Below, piece after piece: positions 7,795 through 16,731 of a stretch of DNA of 35,446 bases. How positions within the stretch are numbered: position 1 is the first letter of the stretch; each line of letters begins with the position of its first letter. The notes under the pieces were generated by a model, which was not told where the DNA came from, did not search any database, and saw nothing but the letters and a program-made list of their open reading frames with translations. The DNA lies in NCBI GenBank assembly GCA_009782955.1, contig WRIB01000029.1, forward strand, positions 1 to 35,446, written 5' to 3'. The position numbers were made by a program, and so were the translations under genes. Origin of the DNA: Treponema sp. (GTDB lineage Bacteria; Spirochaetota; Spirochaetia; Treponematales; Breznakiellaceae).

Positions 7795-7818
7795 TGGGAT
7801 GTAATGGGGTGTTTGGGG
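7795..7818 (+). promoter_or_regulatory. MraZ-binding boxes (TGGGR repeats)
   Basis: TGGGA (7795), TGGGG (7805) and TGGGG (7814) repeat at 10- and 9-base intervals directly upstream of the mraZ reading frame. MraZ is known in E. coli and Mycoplasma to bind such tandem TGGGN boxes and control its own operon. Related TGGAT, TGGGA and TGGTA motifs continue the same phase at 7746, 7755 and 7765 across the -10 element. The boxes lie downstream of the predicted transcript start, so bound MraZ would block initiation or early elongation. Confidence 0.6.
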
Positions 7819-7836
7819 ATAATCCCAAAAATAAGC

Positions 7837-8304
7837 ATGGCGCTGTTAAAAGGTGAATATCAGGCGACTCTTGATGAGAAAGGGAGGGTGAGTATACCTG
7901 CCCGGTTTAGGGAAGGAATACCCCATAATGTGCTGGTTTTAACAAAAAGTATGTTTGAAGCTTGTGTTTGGGCCTTTACTCCGGAAAATCATGAAAAATT
8001 TACCGAAAGTCTCCGGAATTTCTGGAGCGCCAATGCCAATATGCCCATGACGCTTAAGCAAAAAGACATGTTTGATCACAGGGTAAGTTTTTCTGCCAGC
8101 GAGGTAGAGATAGACAAAACAGGGCGTATCATGATCCCCCAGAAATTCCGGGATCATGCAGGGCTTACACGGGACTGCGTGGTAACAAGCGATGGAGTCC
8201 GCATAGAAATATGGGATGCTGCCCGGCATGCGGAATATGAACAGAGGGTAGAGGAACAGTTTGAGGCTGTCGTGGAAAAAATGGGACTTTTAAATTTGTA
8301 CTAA
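7837..8304 (+). CDS. mraZ: Transcriptional regulator MraZ
   Basis: A 155-residue protein with two AbrB-like SpoVT half-domains. The first carries GEYQATLDEKGRVSIPARFR near the N-terminus; the second carries SASEVEIDKTGRIMIPQKFRDHAGL. MraZ proteins form rings that bind TGGGN repeats and regulate the dcw (division and cell wall) cluster. I chose ATG 7837 because family members begin two or three residues before GEY. ATG 7804, in frame, would add 11 residues and has a GGGA just upstream, so the start is not settled. No clear Shine-Dalgarno precedes 7837. It is the first gene of the long plus-strand array and has candidate operator boxes immediately upstream. Confidence 0.93.
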   Translation: MALLKGEYQATLDEKGRVSIPARFREGIPHNVLVLTKSMFEACVWAFTPENHEKFTESLRNFWSANANMPMTLKQKDMFDHRVSFSASEVEIDKTGRIMIPQKFRDHAGLTRDCVVTSDGVRIEIWDAARHAEYEQRVEEQFEAVVEKMGLLNLY

Positions 8305-8349
8305 ATAATTTTGATTGATTAAAAAAGGCAAACAAGAGGAGGGGAGGGT

Positions 8350-9342
8350 ATGGAAGTAATCCATACTCCGGTATTGCTGGAAGAGACAATTCATTACCTG
8401 GCGCCAAGAGCTCCGGGTGAACTCATGATAGACGCAACCTTGGGCGAAGGCGGGCATAGCGCCGCTTTTCTGGAACGTTTCCCGGAGCTCTATATTGCTG
8501 GCATAGATGCCGATGGAGAAATTCAGGCCAGAGCCAGGGAGCGGTTGGCTCCTTTTGGGCAGAGAATTCGTTTATACAAGCGATGGGCAGATGATTTTTT
8601 TACCGATTACCCTGTTGACCTTCCCTTTCCCGATACAATTCTCTTTGATTTGGGAATAAGTCTTTTCCATTATGAAGGATCGGGACGGGGCTTTAGTTTT
8701 ATGCGTGATGAATATCTTGATATGCGTCTTGATACTTCCAGCGGAAAGACGGCAGCCGATCTGATTGCATCCCTTTCGGAAAAAGATTTTGCTGATCTGT
8801 TGTATAACAATGCCGGAGAACGTTTTTCCCGCCGTATTGCTTCTGCAGTTCATTCCGCTAAAAAGCAAAACCCGATTACCAGTACTACAGCCCTTGCGGA
8901 ACTTGTTGCCGCTTCCGTTCCTGCTTCGTACCGCCATGGTTCGATACATCCGGCAACTCGTACCTTCCAGGCTTTGCGTATGGCCGTAAACAATGAGGCG
9001 GATAATCTTCCTTCCATGCTGGAAAAAGCCCTGGAAAAGTTAAAAATCGGGGGCCGTATGGGGGTAATTAGCTTCCATTCGGGTGAGGACAGGAAGGTAA
9101 AGAATTTTTTCAGGGAAAAAAGCAGGGACTGTACCCAGTCAGACATGACAACTGATAGAGGTCAGTCCCGGTTGAGTATGCAGCCGGATGCGCCGATATC
9201 TAGATCTGTAGGGATCTGTCCTGTAAAGATACTTACCCGGAAACCTATATCGGCCGGGGAAGAAGAATGCAGGAAAAATCCCCCTTCCCGGAGTGCAAAA
9301 TTCCGGGCGGTAGAAAAAATTGATACCGGGGTAGCGTCATGA
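8350..9342 (+). CDS. rsmH: 16S rRNA (cytosine-1402-N4)-methyltransferase RsmH (MraW)
   Basis: A 330-residue SAM-dependent enzyme that methylates N4 of C1402 in the 16S rRNA decoding centre. It has the SAM-binding DATLGEGGHS at 28-37, GIDADG at 51-56, ILFDLGIS at 97-104, FSFMRDEYLDMRLD at 115-128 and HPATRTFQALRMAVNNE at 200-216. The usual HSLEDR motif appears as HSGEDR near 243-248, a small departure that is unlikely to be disabling. The start follows a strong AGGAGGGGAGG. It overlaps ftsL by four bases (ATGA). Position after mraZ is the standard dcw order. Confidence 0.95.
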   Translation: MEVIHTPVLLEETIHYLAPRAPGELMIDATLGEGGHSAAFLERFPELYIAGIDADGEIQARARERLAPFGQRIRLYKRWADDFFTDYPVDLPFPDTILFDLGISLFHYEGSGRGFSFMRDEYLDMRLDTSSGKTAADLIASLSEKDFADLLYNNAGERFSRRIASAVHSAKKQNPITSTTALAELVAASVPASYRHGSIHPATRTFQALRMAVNNEADNLPSMLEKALEKLKIGGRMGVISFHSGEDRKVKNFFREKSRDCTQSDMTTDRGQSRLSMQPDAPISRSVGICPVKILTRKPISAGEEECRKNPPSRSAKFRAVEKIDTGVAS

Positions 9343-9776
9343 TTCGTCGTATCTTGTTTTATTGTTTTGTCCTTAGCATTCCTGTTTTTTTGGGACTTAC
9401 TGCATGGCAGTCTTCCCGTTACGGTGATTTGGAAAGGGAACTGAAAAAACTGGAAAAAACCCAGGAAGAATGGGTGGAAAACAACAAAAGGCTCATTGCC
9501 GGCATTACCTACCTTTCTTCGCCTGACAGAATAGAGCATATTGCCCGGGAACAATTAGGTTTGCATAAAAAACAACCGGAAGAAGTACTGCAAATTTCCA
9601 TAACAGATCCGTCTGTTGTTTCAGATACAGTTCCGGAATACTCCGCCGGGAGAACGGATGTGGGTGTTTCAAACGAAGATTTGCGCGGTTCTCCGCCTGA
9701 TACGGTTTCTGTGCCGGACTCGGCCTATAGAAGCATTGCTGAATATTTTGAAGGCTTTGAGGCGGCGAATGAATAG
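9339..9776 (+). CDS. ftsL: FtsL-like division protein
   Basis: A 145-residue bitopic membrane protein. It has a basic start (MIRR), a membrane segment at about 4-24, then a periplasmic coiled coil (about 28-52) ending in the FtsL/FtsB-type SSPDRIEHIAREQLGL at 60-75. It would bridge FtsQ and the FtsW-type synthase at the septum. The assignment rests on topology and on its place between rsmH and the mur genes; sequence conservation in this family is low and an FtsB-type call is also possible. The C-terminal tail from about 90 is Ser/Asp/Glu-rich and longer than in typical FtsL. It overlaps rsmH by four bases and murF by eight. Confidence 0.8.
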   Translation: MIRRILFYCFVLSIPVFLGLTAWQSSRYGDLERELKKLEKTQEEWVENNKRLIAGITYLSSPDRIEHIAREQLGLHKKQPEEVLQISITDPSVVSDTVPEYSAGRTDVGVSNEDLRGSPPDTVSVPDSAYRSIAEYFEGFEAANE

Positions 9777-11193
9777 ACCTTTTTTAATGGATCACCGAAG
9801 CGCCGCTTTAGCTCTTGGAGCAGAACTGTTCCCCGAAGGGGCAGAGGGCGGTTTTACCTCGGTGGCCATTGATTCACGAAAGGTTAATCCGGCATCTCTT
9901 TTTATTGCTTTACGTGGTCTCAGTTCTGACGGTCATCGTTTTCTTCGCGATGCTTTGGAGGCAGGAGCTGCGGGAGCCATGGTAACCAGGGAAGGGTTGG
10001 AAGAAGCAGGTTATAATGCAGAATCATTAAGTGTTTTGGCTGCCGAAAAAGGCGCCGCTTTGTTTATCGTAAAAGATACTCTTAAGGGCCTGCAGGATCT
10101 GGCTGCAGCGTATCTTGATCTTTTTCCCCGCCTGCTGCGTATCGGCATTACGGGTTCTTCCGGCAAAACAACTACCAAGGAAATTACCGCCTCCATATTC
10201 GGCAAAGAAAAAAATGTTGTAATGAACAGCGGCAATTTTAATTCCGAAACAGGACTTCCTCTTTCTGCATTCAACACACTCGATTGTCATGAAGTAGGAA
10301 TCTTTGAAGCGGGAATGAACCGGAAAGGAGAAATTGCTGAACTTGCTGCAGTTCTAAAACCGAAAATCGCACTAATAACCAACATTGGACCTGCTCATAT
10401 CGGTGTTTTGGGGAGCATGGAAAATATTGCGGAAGAAAAAAAACAAATTTTTTCACAGTTTACAGGAAAAGAAACAGCCTTAATTCCGGAAGATGATCCC
10501 TTCAGGGATTATTTGGCTCAGGATGTAAAAGGCAAGGTAATATTTTACGGACAAAATAATCTTGAGGCGTCGGGAAAGCTTAATGCCGTACTGGATCGGG
10601 GTCTGGCGGGGACAGAGATAAACTGGGAGGGAATCCCCGTCAGCTTCGGTCTTCCCGGGAAGCATAATGTAAAAAATGCCCTCGCTGCGGCGGCCTTGGC
10701 AAATGAAGCAGGCATTAGCGCTTCTTCAATCCGGAATGGTCTTGCCGGTGTTAAAGGCATTTTTGGCCGCAGTGAGGTACTGCAAGGTAAAACCACGGTA
10801 ATCCGCGATTGTTACAACAGTAACCCGGATTCGGCAGCAGAAGCCATTGTTTTTTGCGACAGCATTGATTGGTCCGGACGGCGGATATACATAATTGGTT
10901 CCATGCTGGAACTTGGAGAGCATGAAGAGGAAGAACACCGGAAAATAGGGCAGCTCCTTGGCGAGTCAAGGGCGGATTTAATTTTCCTGTACGGAAAAGA
11001 AACGGAAAGCTCTGCAAAAGCACTGAACGAAAACCGGCGGAAATATTTTCATACCAACAGCATGGATCAATTATCAAAAGAACTGGAAAAAGAAATCCGT
11101 TCAGGAGATCTTGTTTTGCTTAAAGGTTCACGGGGCTGTGCATTGGAAAAGTTAAGCGATATTGTTTATTTGGAGGGATCTGATGTTTCTTGA
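9769..11193 (+). CDS. murF: UDP-MurNAc-tripeptide:D-Ala-D-Ala ligase MurF
   Basis: A 474-residue Mur ligase that adds D-Ala-D-Ala to the UDP-MurNAc tripeptide in peptidoglycan precursor synthesis. Three-domain order is visible: N-terminal domain with VAIDSRKV and FIALRG at 32-50, ATP-binding GITGSSGKTTT at 126-136, NFNSETGLPL near 157-165, FEAGMN at 179-184, NIGPAHI near 205-211, AEEKKQIF (carbamylated-Lys region) near 221-228, and DCYNSNPDS in the C-terminal domain. The frame stays open further upstream, but ATG 9769 gives the normal length and an 8-base overlap with ftsL. ATG 9787 is the alternative. murE is not adjacent, so the usual murE-murF pair is split. Confidence 0.94.
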   Translation: MNRPFLMDHRSAALALGAELFPEGAEGGFTSVAIDSRKVNPASLFIALRGLSSDGHRFLRDALEAGAAGAMVTREGLEEAGYNAESLSVLAAEKGAALFIVKDTLKGLQDLAAAYLDLFPRLLRIGITGSSGKTTTKEITASIFGKEKNVVMNSGNFNSETGLPLSAFNTLDCHEVGIFEAGMNRKGEIAELAAVLKPKIALITNIGPAHIGVLGSMENIAEEKKQIFSQFTGKETALIPEDDPFRDYLAQDVKGKVIFYGQNNLEASGKLNAVLDRGLAGTEINWEGIPVSFGLPGKHNVKNALAAAALANEAGISASSIRNGLAGVKGIFGRSEVLQGKTTVIRDCYNSNPDSAAEAIVFCDSIDWSGRRIYIIGSMLELGEHEEEEHRKIGQLLGESRADLIFLYGKETESSAKALNENRRKYFHTNSMDQLSKELEKEIRSGDLVLLKGSRGCALEKLSDIVYLEGSDVS

Positions 11194-12262
11194 ATTCCTC
11201 TATCCTCTTGTAAAGTATTTTACCCCTTTAAATGTTTTTCAATATTTAACTTTCAGAAGCGCCTATGCTGCATTAACCACGCTGCTTCTTTGTTATCTTA
11301 TGGGTCCTCGAATTATCGAAAAACTGCGTGAACTCAAAGTAGGTCAGGCAATACGGAACGATGGCCCGGAAACTCATCGTGCAAAAGGCGGAACTCCGAC
11401 CATGGGCGGAGTAATGATCATTGTTTCTGTAATTATTTCTGTTCTTCTGTGGCAGGATTTTTCGAGCTTTAAGGTATGGCTTTGTCTGGGTGCTCTTATT
11501 GCATTCGGAACCATCGGTTATGTGGATGATTATTTAAAAGTAACAAAAAAGAATGCAGATGGCCTTTCCGCCAAAGTTAAATTCGGCGCCCAGGTTGCGG
11601 TAGCTTTGGCGGTAGCTTTGGTTCTTTATTTTTCCGGAGAAAAAGAAGTAACACAGCTGTATATTCCGTTCTTTAAAAACCCGGTTTTGGATTTAGGCCT
11701 GCTCTGGATTCCCTTTGCAGTGCTGCTTATGGTTGGTGAATCGAATGCGGTAAACCTTACCGATGGCCTGGATGGGCTTGCGACAGGCCTTTTAATTTGG
11801 GTGTTTATTACACTGGGAATACTTTCCTATCTTTCCGGCCGGGCAGATTTTTCTGTATATCTGGGGATTCCTTTTATTGAAGGAGCAGGAGAGCTCACCA
11901 TATTTTGTCTTGCTGCCGTCGGCGCCTGTATAGGATTTCTCTGGTTTAATGCGTATCCTGCGGATGTATTTATGGGAGATGTAGGGAGTCTTTCGCTGGG
12001 CGGAGTTATTGCCGTAATTTCCCTGGTTATAAAAAAAGAAATATTGATTCTTATTATTGGCGGTGTTTTTGTTCTGGAAGTTGCATCTGTAATTTTACAG
12101 GTATTGTCTTTTAAACTGTTTAAAAGACGGATATTCAAAATGAGTCCGATTCATCACCATTTTGAACTGTCCGGCTGGACGGAAAACAAAGTAGTAATCC
12201 GGTTTTGGATACTTGGCGGGCTTTTTGCGATTATTGCCCTTTCAACATTAAAGATACAGTAG
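11183..12262 (+). CDS. mraY: Phospho-MurNAc-pentapeptide transferase MraY
   Basis: A 359-residue polytopic inner-membrane enzyme that makes lipid I from UDP-MurNAc-pentapeptide and undecaprenyl phosphate. About ten membrane segments are present. Family motifs are RNDGPETHRAKGGTPTMGG at 58-76, catalytic Asp115-Asp116 in GYVDDY, NAVNLTDGLDGLA at 188-200, FMGDVGSLSLGG, and SPIHHHFE near the C-terminus. Start ATG 11183 is chosen because TGGAGGGATC precedes it at normal spacing; an upstream in-frame start would lengthen the overlap. It overlaps murF by 11 bases. murD, which often follows mraY, is absent here. Confidence 0.95.
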   Translation: MFLEFLYPLVKYFTPLNVFQYLTFRSAYAALTTLLLCYLMGPRIIEKLRELKVGQAIRNDGPETHRAKGGTPTMGGVMIIVSVIISVLLWQDFSSFKVWLCLGALIAFGTIGYVDDYLKVTKKNADGLSAKVKFGAQVAVALAVALVLYFSGEKEVTQLYIPFFKNPVLDLGLLWIPFAVLLMVGESNAVNLTDGLDGLATGLLIWVFITLGILSYLSGRADFSVYLGIPFIEGAGELTIFCLAAVGACIGFLWFNAYPADVFMGDVGSLSLGGVIAVISLVIKKEILILIIGGVFVLEVASVILQVLSFKLFKRRIFKMSPIHHHFELSGWTENKVVIRFWILGGLFAIIALSTLKIQ

Positions 12263-12270
12263 GGGAGTAA

Positions 12271-13401
12271 ATGAAATTTCAGTTGGCAATGGAACAACAA
12301 GGCCGCAAGACCCGCTCCGATTTTCTTCTTGTTGCCTGTATTTTGCTCCTTACCGGAATAGGACTGGTAACATTGTATTCCGCCTCTTATGCCTTTGCCG
12401 ATCGTTTCTTCGGAAACAGTCTTTACTTTATTTCCCGGCAGGTAGTGCTGGCAGCTTTTGGTTTTGCTTTATGCTTTGTCGTTTCCCGTGCCAATCTCGA
12501 TTTTGTCAGGGAATGGATATTCCCCCTGGTAATAGGTTCAATGATCCTGTGCGCACTGACATTTGTTCCCGGTATAGGGGTTATGAAAAATGGCGCAACC
12601 AGATGGATACGGCTCGGTTCTTCCACCTATCAGCCGTCGGAACTGGTTAAACTTGTTCTGCCGTTTTATCTGGCTCATATTTTTGACAAAAAACAGGACC
12701 GGCTTGATACTTTTTCTGCCGGCGTGCTTCCCCCGACAATGATAACCGTACTCTTTGTTGCATTAATTTATATGCAAAATAATTTTTCCACGGCATTTTT
12801 TATTCTGTTTAATGCCCTGGTTATTTTTTATCTGGCCGGAATAAAACTGCGGTTCTTTTTTGCTGCAGCAATGATTTTTTTGCCGCTGTCAGTGTTTTTT
12901 GTCCTGACCAGGGAACACCGGTTGCGACGTTTTATCAGTTTTCTTTGGCCTGAATACGATCCGCAGGGTGCGGGATATCAGGTAAAGGCCAGTATTACTA
13001 CAATCAGTTCCGGAGGTTTTTGGGGCAAAGGAATAGGGCAGGGAACCAGAAAAATTGCAAGTGTACCGGAAATTCACTCGGACTTTGTTTTTGCTTCATT
13101 TGCGGAAGAAGGCGGCTTTTTTGCAGTGGCACTGATCTTTGTTCTCTTTGCACTTTTTGCCTTTGCCGTATACCGCTGTGCCCTGAAAAATAAAACGCTT
13201 TTTGGACGTCTTTTGGGATTTGGTCTTGGAACAATGATTCTTTCCCAAATTATTTTAAATGTAGCGGTGGTTGTCGGAGCCCTTCCTGCCACCGGAGTAC
13301 CATTACCGTTCTTTTCTGCCGGAGGTTCATCGCTGGCTACAACTTTGGTAATGTGCGGTTTGCTGATAAATAATTCACGGGAGGCCAATAATGTCCAGTG
13401 A
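12271..13401 (+). CDS. ftsW: Septal peptidoglycan glycosyltransferase FtsW
   Basis: A 376-residue SEDS-family membrane protein with about ten membrane segments. With a class B PBP it polymerises glycan at the septum. Motifs are NGATRWIRLG with QPSELVKL near 110-128, GAGYQV plus GGFWGKGIGQG in the large extracytoplasmic loop, HSDFVFASFAEEGG, and GVPLPFFSAGGSS near the end. The last usually reads PF(I/F)SYGGSS, so Ala replaces Tyr. The start follows AGGGGAG. An eight-base gap separates it from mraY and it overlaps ftsQ by 11 bases. A RodA role is possible from sequence alone, but position among division genes favours FtsW. Confidence 0.93.
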   Translation: MKFQLAMEQQGRKTRSDFLLVACILLLTGIGLVTLYSASYAFADRFFGNSLYFISRQVVLAAFGFALCFVVSRANLDFVREWIFPLVIGSMILCALTFVPGIGVMKNGATRWIRLGSSTYQPSELVKLVLPFYLAHIFDKKQDRLDTFSAGVLPPTMITVLFVALIYMQNNFSTAFFILFNALVIFYLAGIKLRFFFAAAMIFLPLSVFFVLTREHRLRRFISFLWPEYDPQGAGYQVKASITTISSGGFWGKGIGQGTRKIASVPEIHSDFVFASFAEEGGFFAVALIFVLFALFAFAVYRCALKNKTLFGRLLGFGLGTMILSQIILNVAVVVGALPATGVPLPFFSAGGSSLATTLVMCGLLINNSREANNVQ

Positions 13402-14206
13402 TTATTTGTATGGAGATGAAGTCGGTTCACGGCCTCGTTACCATTCAACGGAATACAAAAAATTAAAATTCATCCTCGCTGTAATTACGATTATTCTTGG
13501 AGTAGAACTGGTCTGGCTTTTCGGCGTCAGTCCCTGTATGCCTCTTTCCAAAATAACTATTTTGGGAATTCAGGGAATTGATGAAGAAGCGGTGCTTGCT
13601 TTGGCAGGGATAGGAAAACATTCTTCCTACATGACAATTAATGCCAAATCCGCCGAGGAAGCGCTCCTTGCCCTGCCAATGATTCGTTCTGCAAGGGTTG
13701 TTAAACGTTTTCCCAACAGGGTAGAGCTTCATTTGGAAAGCCGGCGGGCTGCGGCCATGGCTTTTGTGACCCATGGCGGGAAGATATTTCCTGCCCTTAT
13801 TGACGGAGAAGGAATAATAATTAATGTAGGAAAAGAAGGCTTTTTGAACGGTGAAACTCTGCCTGTTATTTCAGGTTTGGTACTGGAAGGAGTGTATCCG
13901 GGCATGAAACTTCCACGTATGTATAATACACTTTTTGCCCGGCTTGATAATTTAACCAGGACTGTCCCTGAATTGCTGGCAACGGTTTCCGAAATCAGGA
14001 TTAATCACAGAAACTACGACGGTTATGATTTAACATTGTACCCTGCCCATAAAGGAGTACGGGTACGGGTAAGCCAGGATATAACGGAAGAAACACTAAG
14101 GTATATGCTCCTGATGCTGGATGTACTTTCCGAAAAATCCGGAAATATCAGGGAGATTGATTTCAGAACCGGTACAGCTTCATATAAGGAGGCATATTCT
14201 GGCTAG
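13391..14206 (+). CDS. ftsQ: Cell division protein FtsQ/DivIB
   Basis: A 271-residue bitopic protein: a cytoplasmic N-terminus of about 25 residues, a single membrane segment at 26-45, then a POTRA domain at about 52-119 (ITILGIQGIDEEAVLAL ... RSARVVKRFPNRVELHLESRR) and a beta domain beyond. It links early and late division proteins in the periplasm. Identity is supported by topology, the POTRA signature and location between ftsW and ftsA. It overlaps ftsW by 11 bases. Its last 21 bases contain the AAGGAGG that serves ftsA, and it overlaps ftsA by eight bases if the CTG start is right. Confidence 0.9.
   Translation: MSSDYLYGDEVGSRPRYHSTEYKKLKFILAVITIILGVELVWLFGVSPCMPLSKITILGIQGIDEEAVLALAGIGKHSSYMTINAKSAEEALLALPMIRSARVVKRFPNRVELHLESRRAAAMAFVTHGGKIFPALIDGEGIIINVGKEGFLNGETLPVISGLVLEGVYPGMKLPRMYNTLFARLDNLTRTVPELLATVSEIRINHRNYDGYDLTLYPAHKGVRVRVSQDITEETLRYMLLMLDVLSEKSGNIREIDFRTGTASYKEAYSG
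14186..14192 (+). promoter_or_regulatory. Shine-Dalgarno sequence that points to the ftsA CTG start
   Basis: AAGGAGG is a full match to the anti-Shine-Dalgarno core. It lies inside ftsQ, 6 bases before CTG 14199 and 24 bases before GTG 14217. Optimal spacing favours CTG. Confidence 0.7.
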
Positions 14207-15449
14207 CGGCGATTTAGTGGCCGGTCTTGATATTGGAACGGCCGAGGTATGTGTTGTAATTGGCGAGCGAACCGAAAATGGCGGCATAGAAATAACCGGC
14301 ATTGGTACCAGTCCGTCTACAGGATTGCGCAAAGGAGTTGTTGTAAATATTGAAGCTACGCTGCGTTCTGTGGAATCCGCTATTGAAGCAGCGGAAATGA
14401 TGAGCGGCAGGGAACTGCACAGCGCCTGGACCGGTATTGGAGGAAGTCATATCGAAGGGATCAATTCCCGCGGGGTGGTAGCAGTAACCGGCAAAAACCG
14501 GGAAACCAGGGAAATCGGAGACGATGACGTACTGCGTGTTCTGGAAGCGGCACGTGCTGTTGCGATCCCCATGGACAGGCAGGTACTGGAACTGATTCCC
14601 CAAAGTTATATTGTGGATGATCAAAAAGGGATTAGAGATCCTTTGGATATGATTGGGGTTCGGCTCGAAGCGGAAGTTCATATTATTACCTGTTCTGTTA
14701 CCAGCGCGCAAAATCTTGTTAAGTGCGTAAATCGGGCAGGGTTCCGTGTAAACGGCCTTGTGCTTCAATCGCTGGCTGCAGGACGGGCTGTATTAACCGA
14801 AGAAGAAAAGGAACTGGGAACGGCGCTTATTGATTTGGGCGGCGGCACCACTGATGTTTTAATTTATTCCGAAGGGACGCCTTATTCAACTACAACAATT
14901 CCTGCGGGCGGAACCCAGGTTACCAGTGATATTTCGATAATCAAGAATATTTCGTATGATGCTGCGGAAAAAATTAAACTAACAGCAGGAAATTGTTGGG
15001 AAGGAACAGGTATCGGAGAAGATGAGATTATTGTTCCCGGTGTAGGCGGAAGAGCGCCGTTGGTCATTCCCCGGTATGAAATTGAAGAAATTATTAGACC
15101 GCGCCTGGAAGAAATCTTTTTTATGGTTAAGGAAAAATTCGACAAGCTTACTTTATCCCGTCCTTTAGGAGGCGGTGTGGTACTAACCGGCGGAGCTTCA
15201 CAGCTTTCCGGAGCAACGGAGCTGGCATCGGAAATTTTTAATCTGCCCGCACGTGTTGGTTCTCCTCTTTCTGTAGGCGGCTTGGTGGAAGAATACCGGA
15301 GCCCTGCCTATGCGACTGCTGTAGGATTGGTGCTTGAGGGAAATGACCGGGAACTAAGAAGCGGAATTGAGAGAGGCGGAAATAAAAAATCCGATGGAGT
15401 ATCTATTTTTGGAAGAATTTCAGAATGGTTGCGAAGAGAATTTTTTTAG
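14199..15449 (+). CDS. ftsA: Cell division protein FtsA, probable CTG start
   Basis: A 416-residue actin-like ATPase that tethers FtsZ to the membrane. Phosphate loop 1 is VAGLDIGTAEVCVVIGE at 7-23, phosphate loop 2 ALIDLGGGTTD at 209-219, and the adenosine motif VVLTGGASQLSG near 327-338. The C-terminal 15 residues (SIFGRISEWLRREFF) form the amphipathic membrane-targeting helix. The start is unusual. A perfect AAGGAGG at 14186-14192 is followed six bases later by in-frame CTG (14199), with no ATG, GTG or TTG at workable spacing. ATT 14196 and GTG 14217 are the alternatives. Upstream ATG 14121 would add 26 residues inside ftsQ and is unlikely. Confidence 0.93.
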   Translation: MASGDLVAGLDIGTAEVCVVIGERTENGGIEITGIGTSPSTGLRKGVVVNIEATLRSVESAIEAAEMMSGRELHSAWTGIGGSHIEGINSRGVVAVTGKNRETREIGDDDVLRVLEAARAVAIPMDRQVLELIPQSYIVDDQKGIRDPLDMIGVRLEAEVHIITCSVTSAQNLVKCVNRAGFRVNGLVLQSLAAGRAVLTEEEKELGTALIDLGGGTTDVLIYSEGTPYSTTTIPAGGTQVTSDISIIKNISYDAAEKIKLTAGNCWEGTGIGEDEIIVPGVGGRAPLVIPRYEIEEIIRPRLEEIFFMVKEKFDKLTLSRPLGGGVVLTGGASQLSGATELASEIFNLPARVGSPLSVGGLVEEYRSPAYATAVGLVLEGNDRELRSGIERGGNKKSDGVSIFGRISEWLRREFF

Positions 15450-15519
15450 GGATCCAAAACTTTTGCTTTGCCATAGCATTGCGGGGTTATGAATAGATAA
15501 AAATTTTTGGGGAGGGGAC

Positions 15520-16731
15520 ATGAACATCCAGCTTTTGGAGGAATGCGGAAATTCCGGACCGCGTTCCACGATTATCAAAGTAATTGGAGCCGGCGGAGGA
15601 GGCTCGAATGCCGTTAACCGTATGATTGAATGCGGTTTCGAAGGCGTTGACTTTATCGCTGCCAATACCGATCTTCAGGCTTTGAATCAAAGTAAAGCAG
15701 CCATAAAACTTTCCATTGGCTCAAAACTTACAGCCGGATTGGGCGCAGGAGGAGTACCCAATGTAGGCGAGAAGGCTGCCATGGAAGACAGAGAATTAAT
15801 AGCCAACACATTAAGGGGAGCGGACATGGTTTTTGTTACCGCCGGTATGGGCGGCGGTACAGGTACAGGAGCTGCTCCTGTTATTGCCCAGATTGCCCGT
15901 GAATGTGGTGCGCTTACGGTAGGTGTTGTTACAAAACCCTTTAACTTTGAAGGCCGCTACAAACTGCAGCTTGCCGAAGAAGGAATTGCCAAAATGAGGG
16001 AAGCTGTCGATACCCTTATTGTTATTCAAAATCAGCAGCTTCTTTCCCTGATCGAAAAACGTACTCCAATCAAAGAAGCATTCCGCATGGCCGACGACAT
16101 ACTCCGGCAGGGAGTTCAGGGTATTTCCGATTTGATTCTTGAAACAGGCGAAATGAATGTTGATTTTGCCGATGTAAAACAAACCATGCACGGTCAGGGC
16201 GATGCCCTGATGGGAGTGGGAAGTGCATCCGGAGATAACAGGGCTCAGGAAGCGGCGATAAAAGCTGTGGAAAATCCCCTGCTTGAAGATACAACCATTG
16301 AGGGTGCCAGGCGTATTCTTGTTTGTGTATCAGGCGGAGAATCGTTTGCGCTTACGGAACTGGAAGATGTTGTGGAAACGGTTTGCGAAAAAGCCGATAC
16401 GGATGTACAGATTATCGCCGGTGCGGTAATAAAAAGCGAACTTGGAGATAAACTGCAGGTAACGGTAATTGCCACAGGATTCCAGGCAAAAGTATTAACA
16501 ATGGAATCCAAAGGCGGCGGAGAAATCAATCAAAACCGTGATGTAGTCGGACTTGAAGAATGGCACAGTTTTACAACTCGCACTTCAAGAAGCAGGGTTG
16601 ATTTCCTTGCCCACCGGAACTTTAAAGTAGAAGATTTGGATGTTCCTACCATAATGCGGTTTCCGGAACCTTCCGCCGAGGCCTGGCAGGGCCGAAGTTC
16701 CCTTCCGGTAAGAGAAAAAGCGGAAATATGA
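15520..16731 (+). CDS. ftsZ: Cell division tubulin FtsZ
   Basis: A 403-residue GTPase that forms the division ring. GTP-binding features are [13 protein letters not shown] at 23-35, the tubulin signature GGGTGTG at 111-117, and the catalytic T7 loop NVDFADVK at 213-220 with Asp215 and Asp218. The C-terminal conserved peptide DLDVPTIMR at 372-380 binds FtsA; unusually it is followed by 23 more residues instead of ending the protein. The start follows GGGGAGGGG. A 70-base gap from ftsA is the largest in the array and could hide an internal promoter, but I found no convincing one. The gene overlaps the next by four bases (ATGA). Confidence 0.97.
   Translation: MNIQLLEECGNSGPRSTIIKVIGAGGGGSNAVNRMIECGFEGVDFIAANTDLQALNQSKAAIKLSIGSKLTAGLGAGGVPNVGEKAAMEDRELIANTLRGADMVFVTAGMGGGTGTGAAPVIAQIARECGALTVGVVTKPFNFEGRYKLQLAEEGIAKMREAVDTLIVIQNQQLLSLIEKRTPIKEAFRMADDILRQGVQGISDLILETGEMNVDFADVKQTMHGQGDALMGVGSASGDNRAQEAAIKAVENPLLEDTTIEGARRILVCVSGGESFALTELEDVVETVCEKADTDVQIIAGAVIKSELGDKLQVTVIATGFQAKVLTMESKGGGEINQNRDVVGLEEWHSFTTRTSRSRVDFLAHRNFKVEDLDVPTIMRFPEPSAEAWQGRSSLPVREKAEI

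Noticed and set aside
14121-14198. ATG 14121 as the start of ftsA
   Set aside because: It would place 26 extra codons within ftsQ with no ribosome binding site, and FtsA proteins normally begin a few residues before the GLDIGT motif.
15450-15519. Internal promoter between ftsA and ftsZ
   Set aside because: TTGCCA-like and TATGAA-like hexamers are present but spacing is wrong; nothing convincing.
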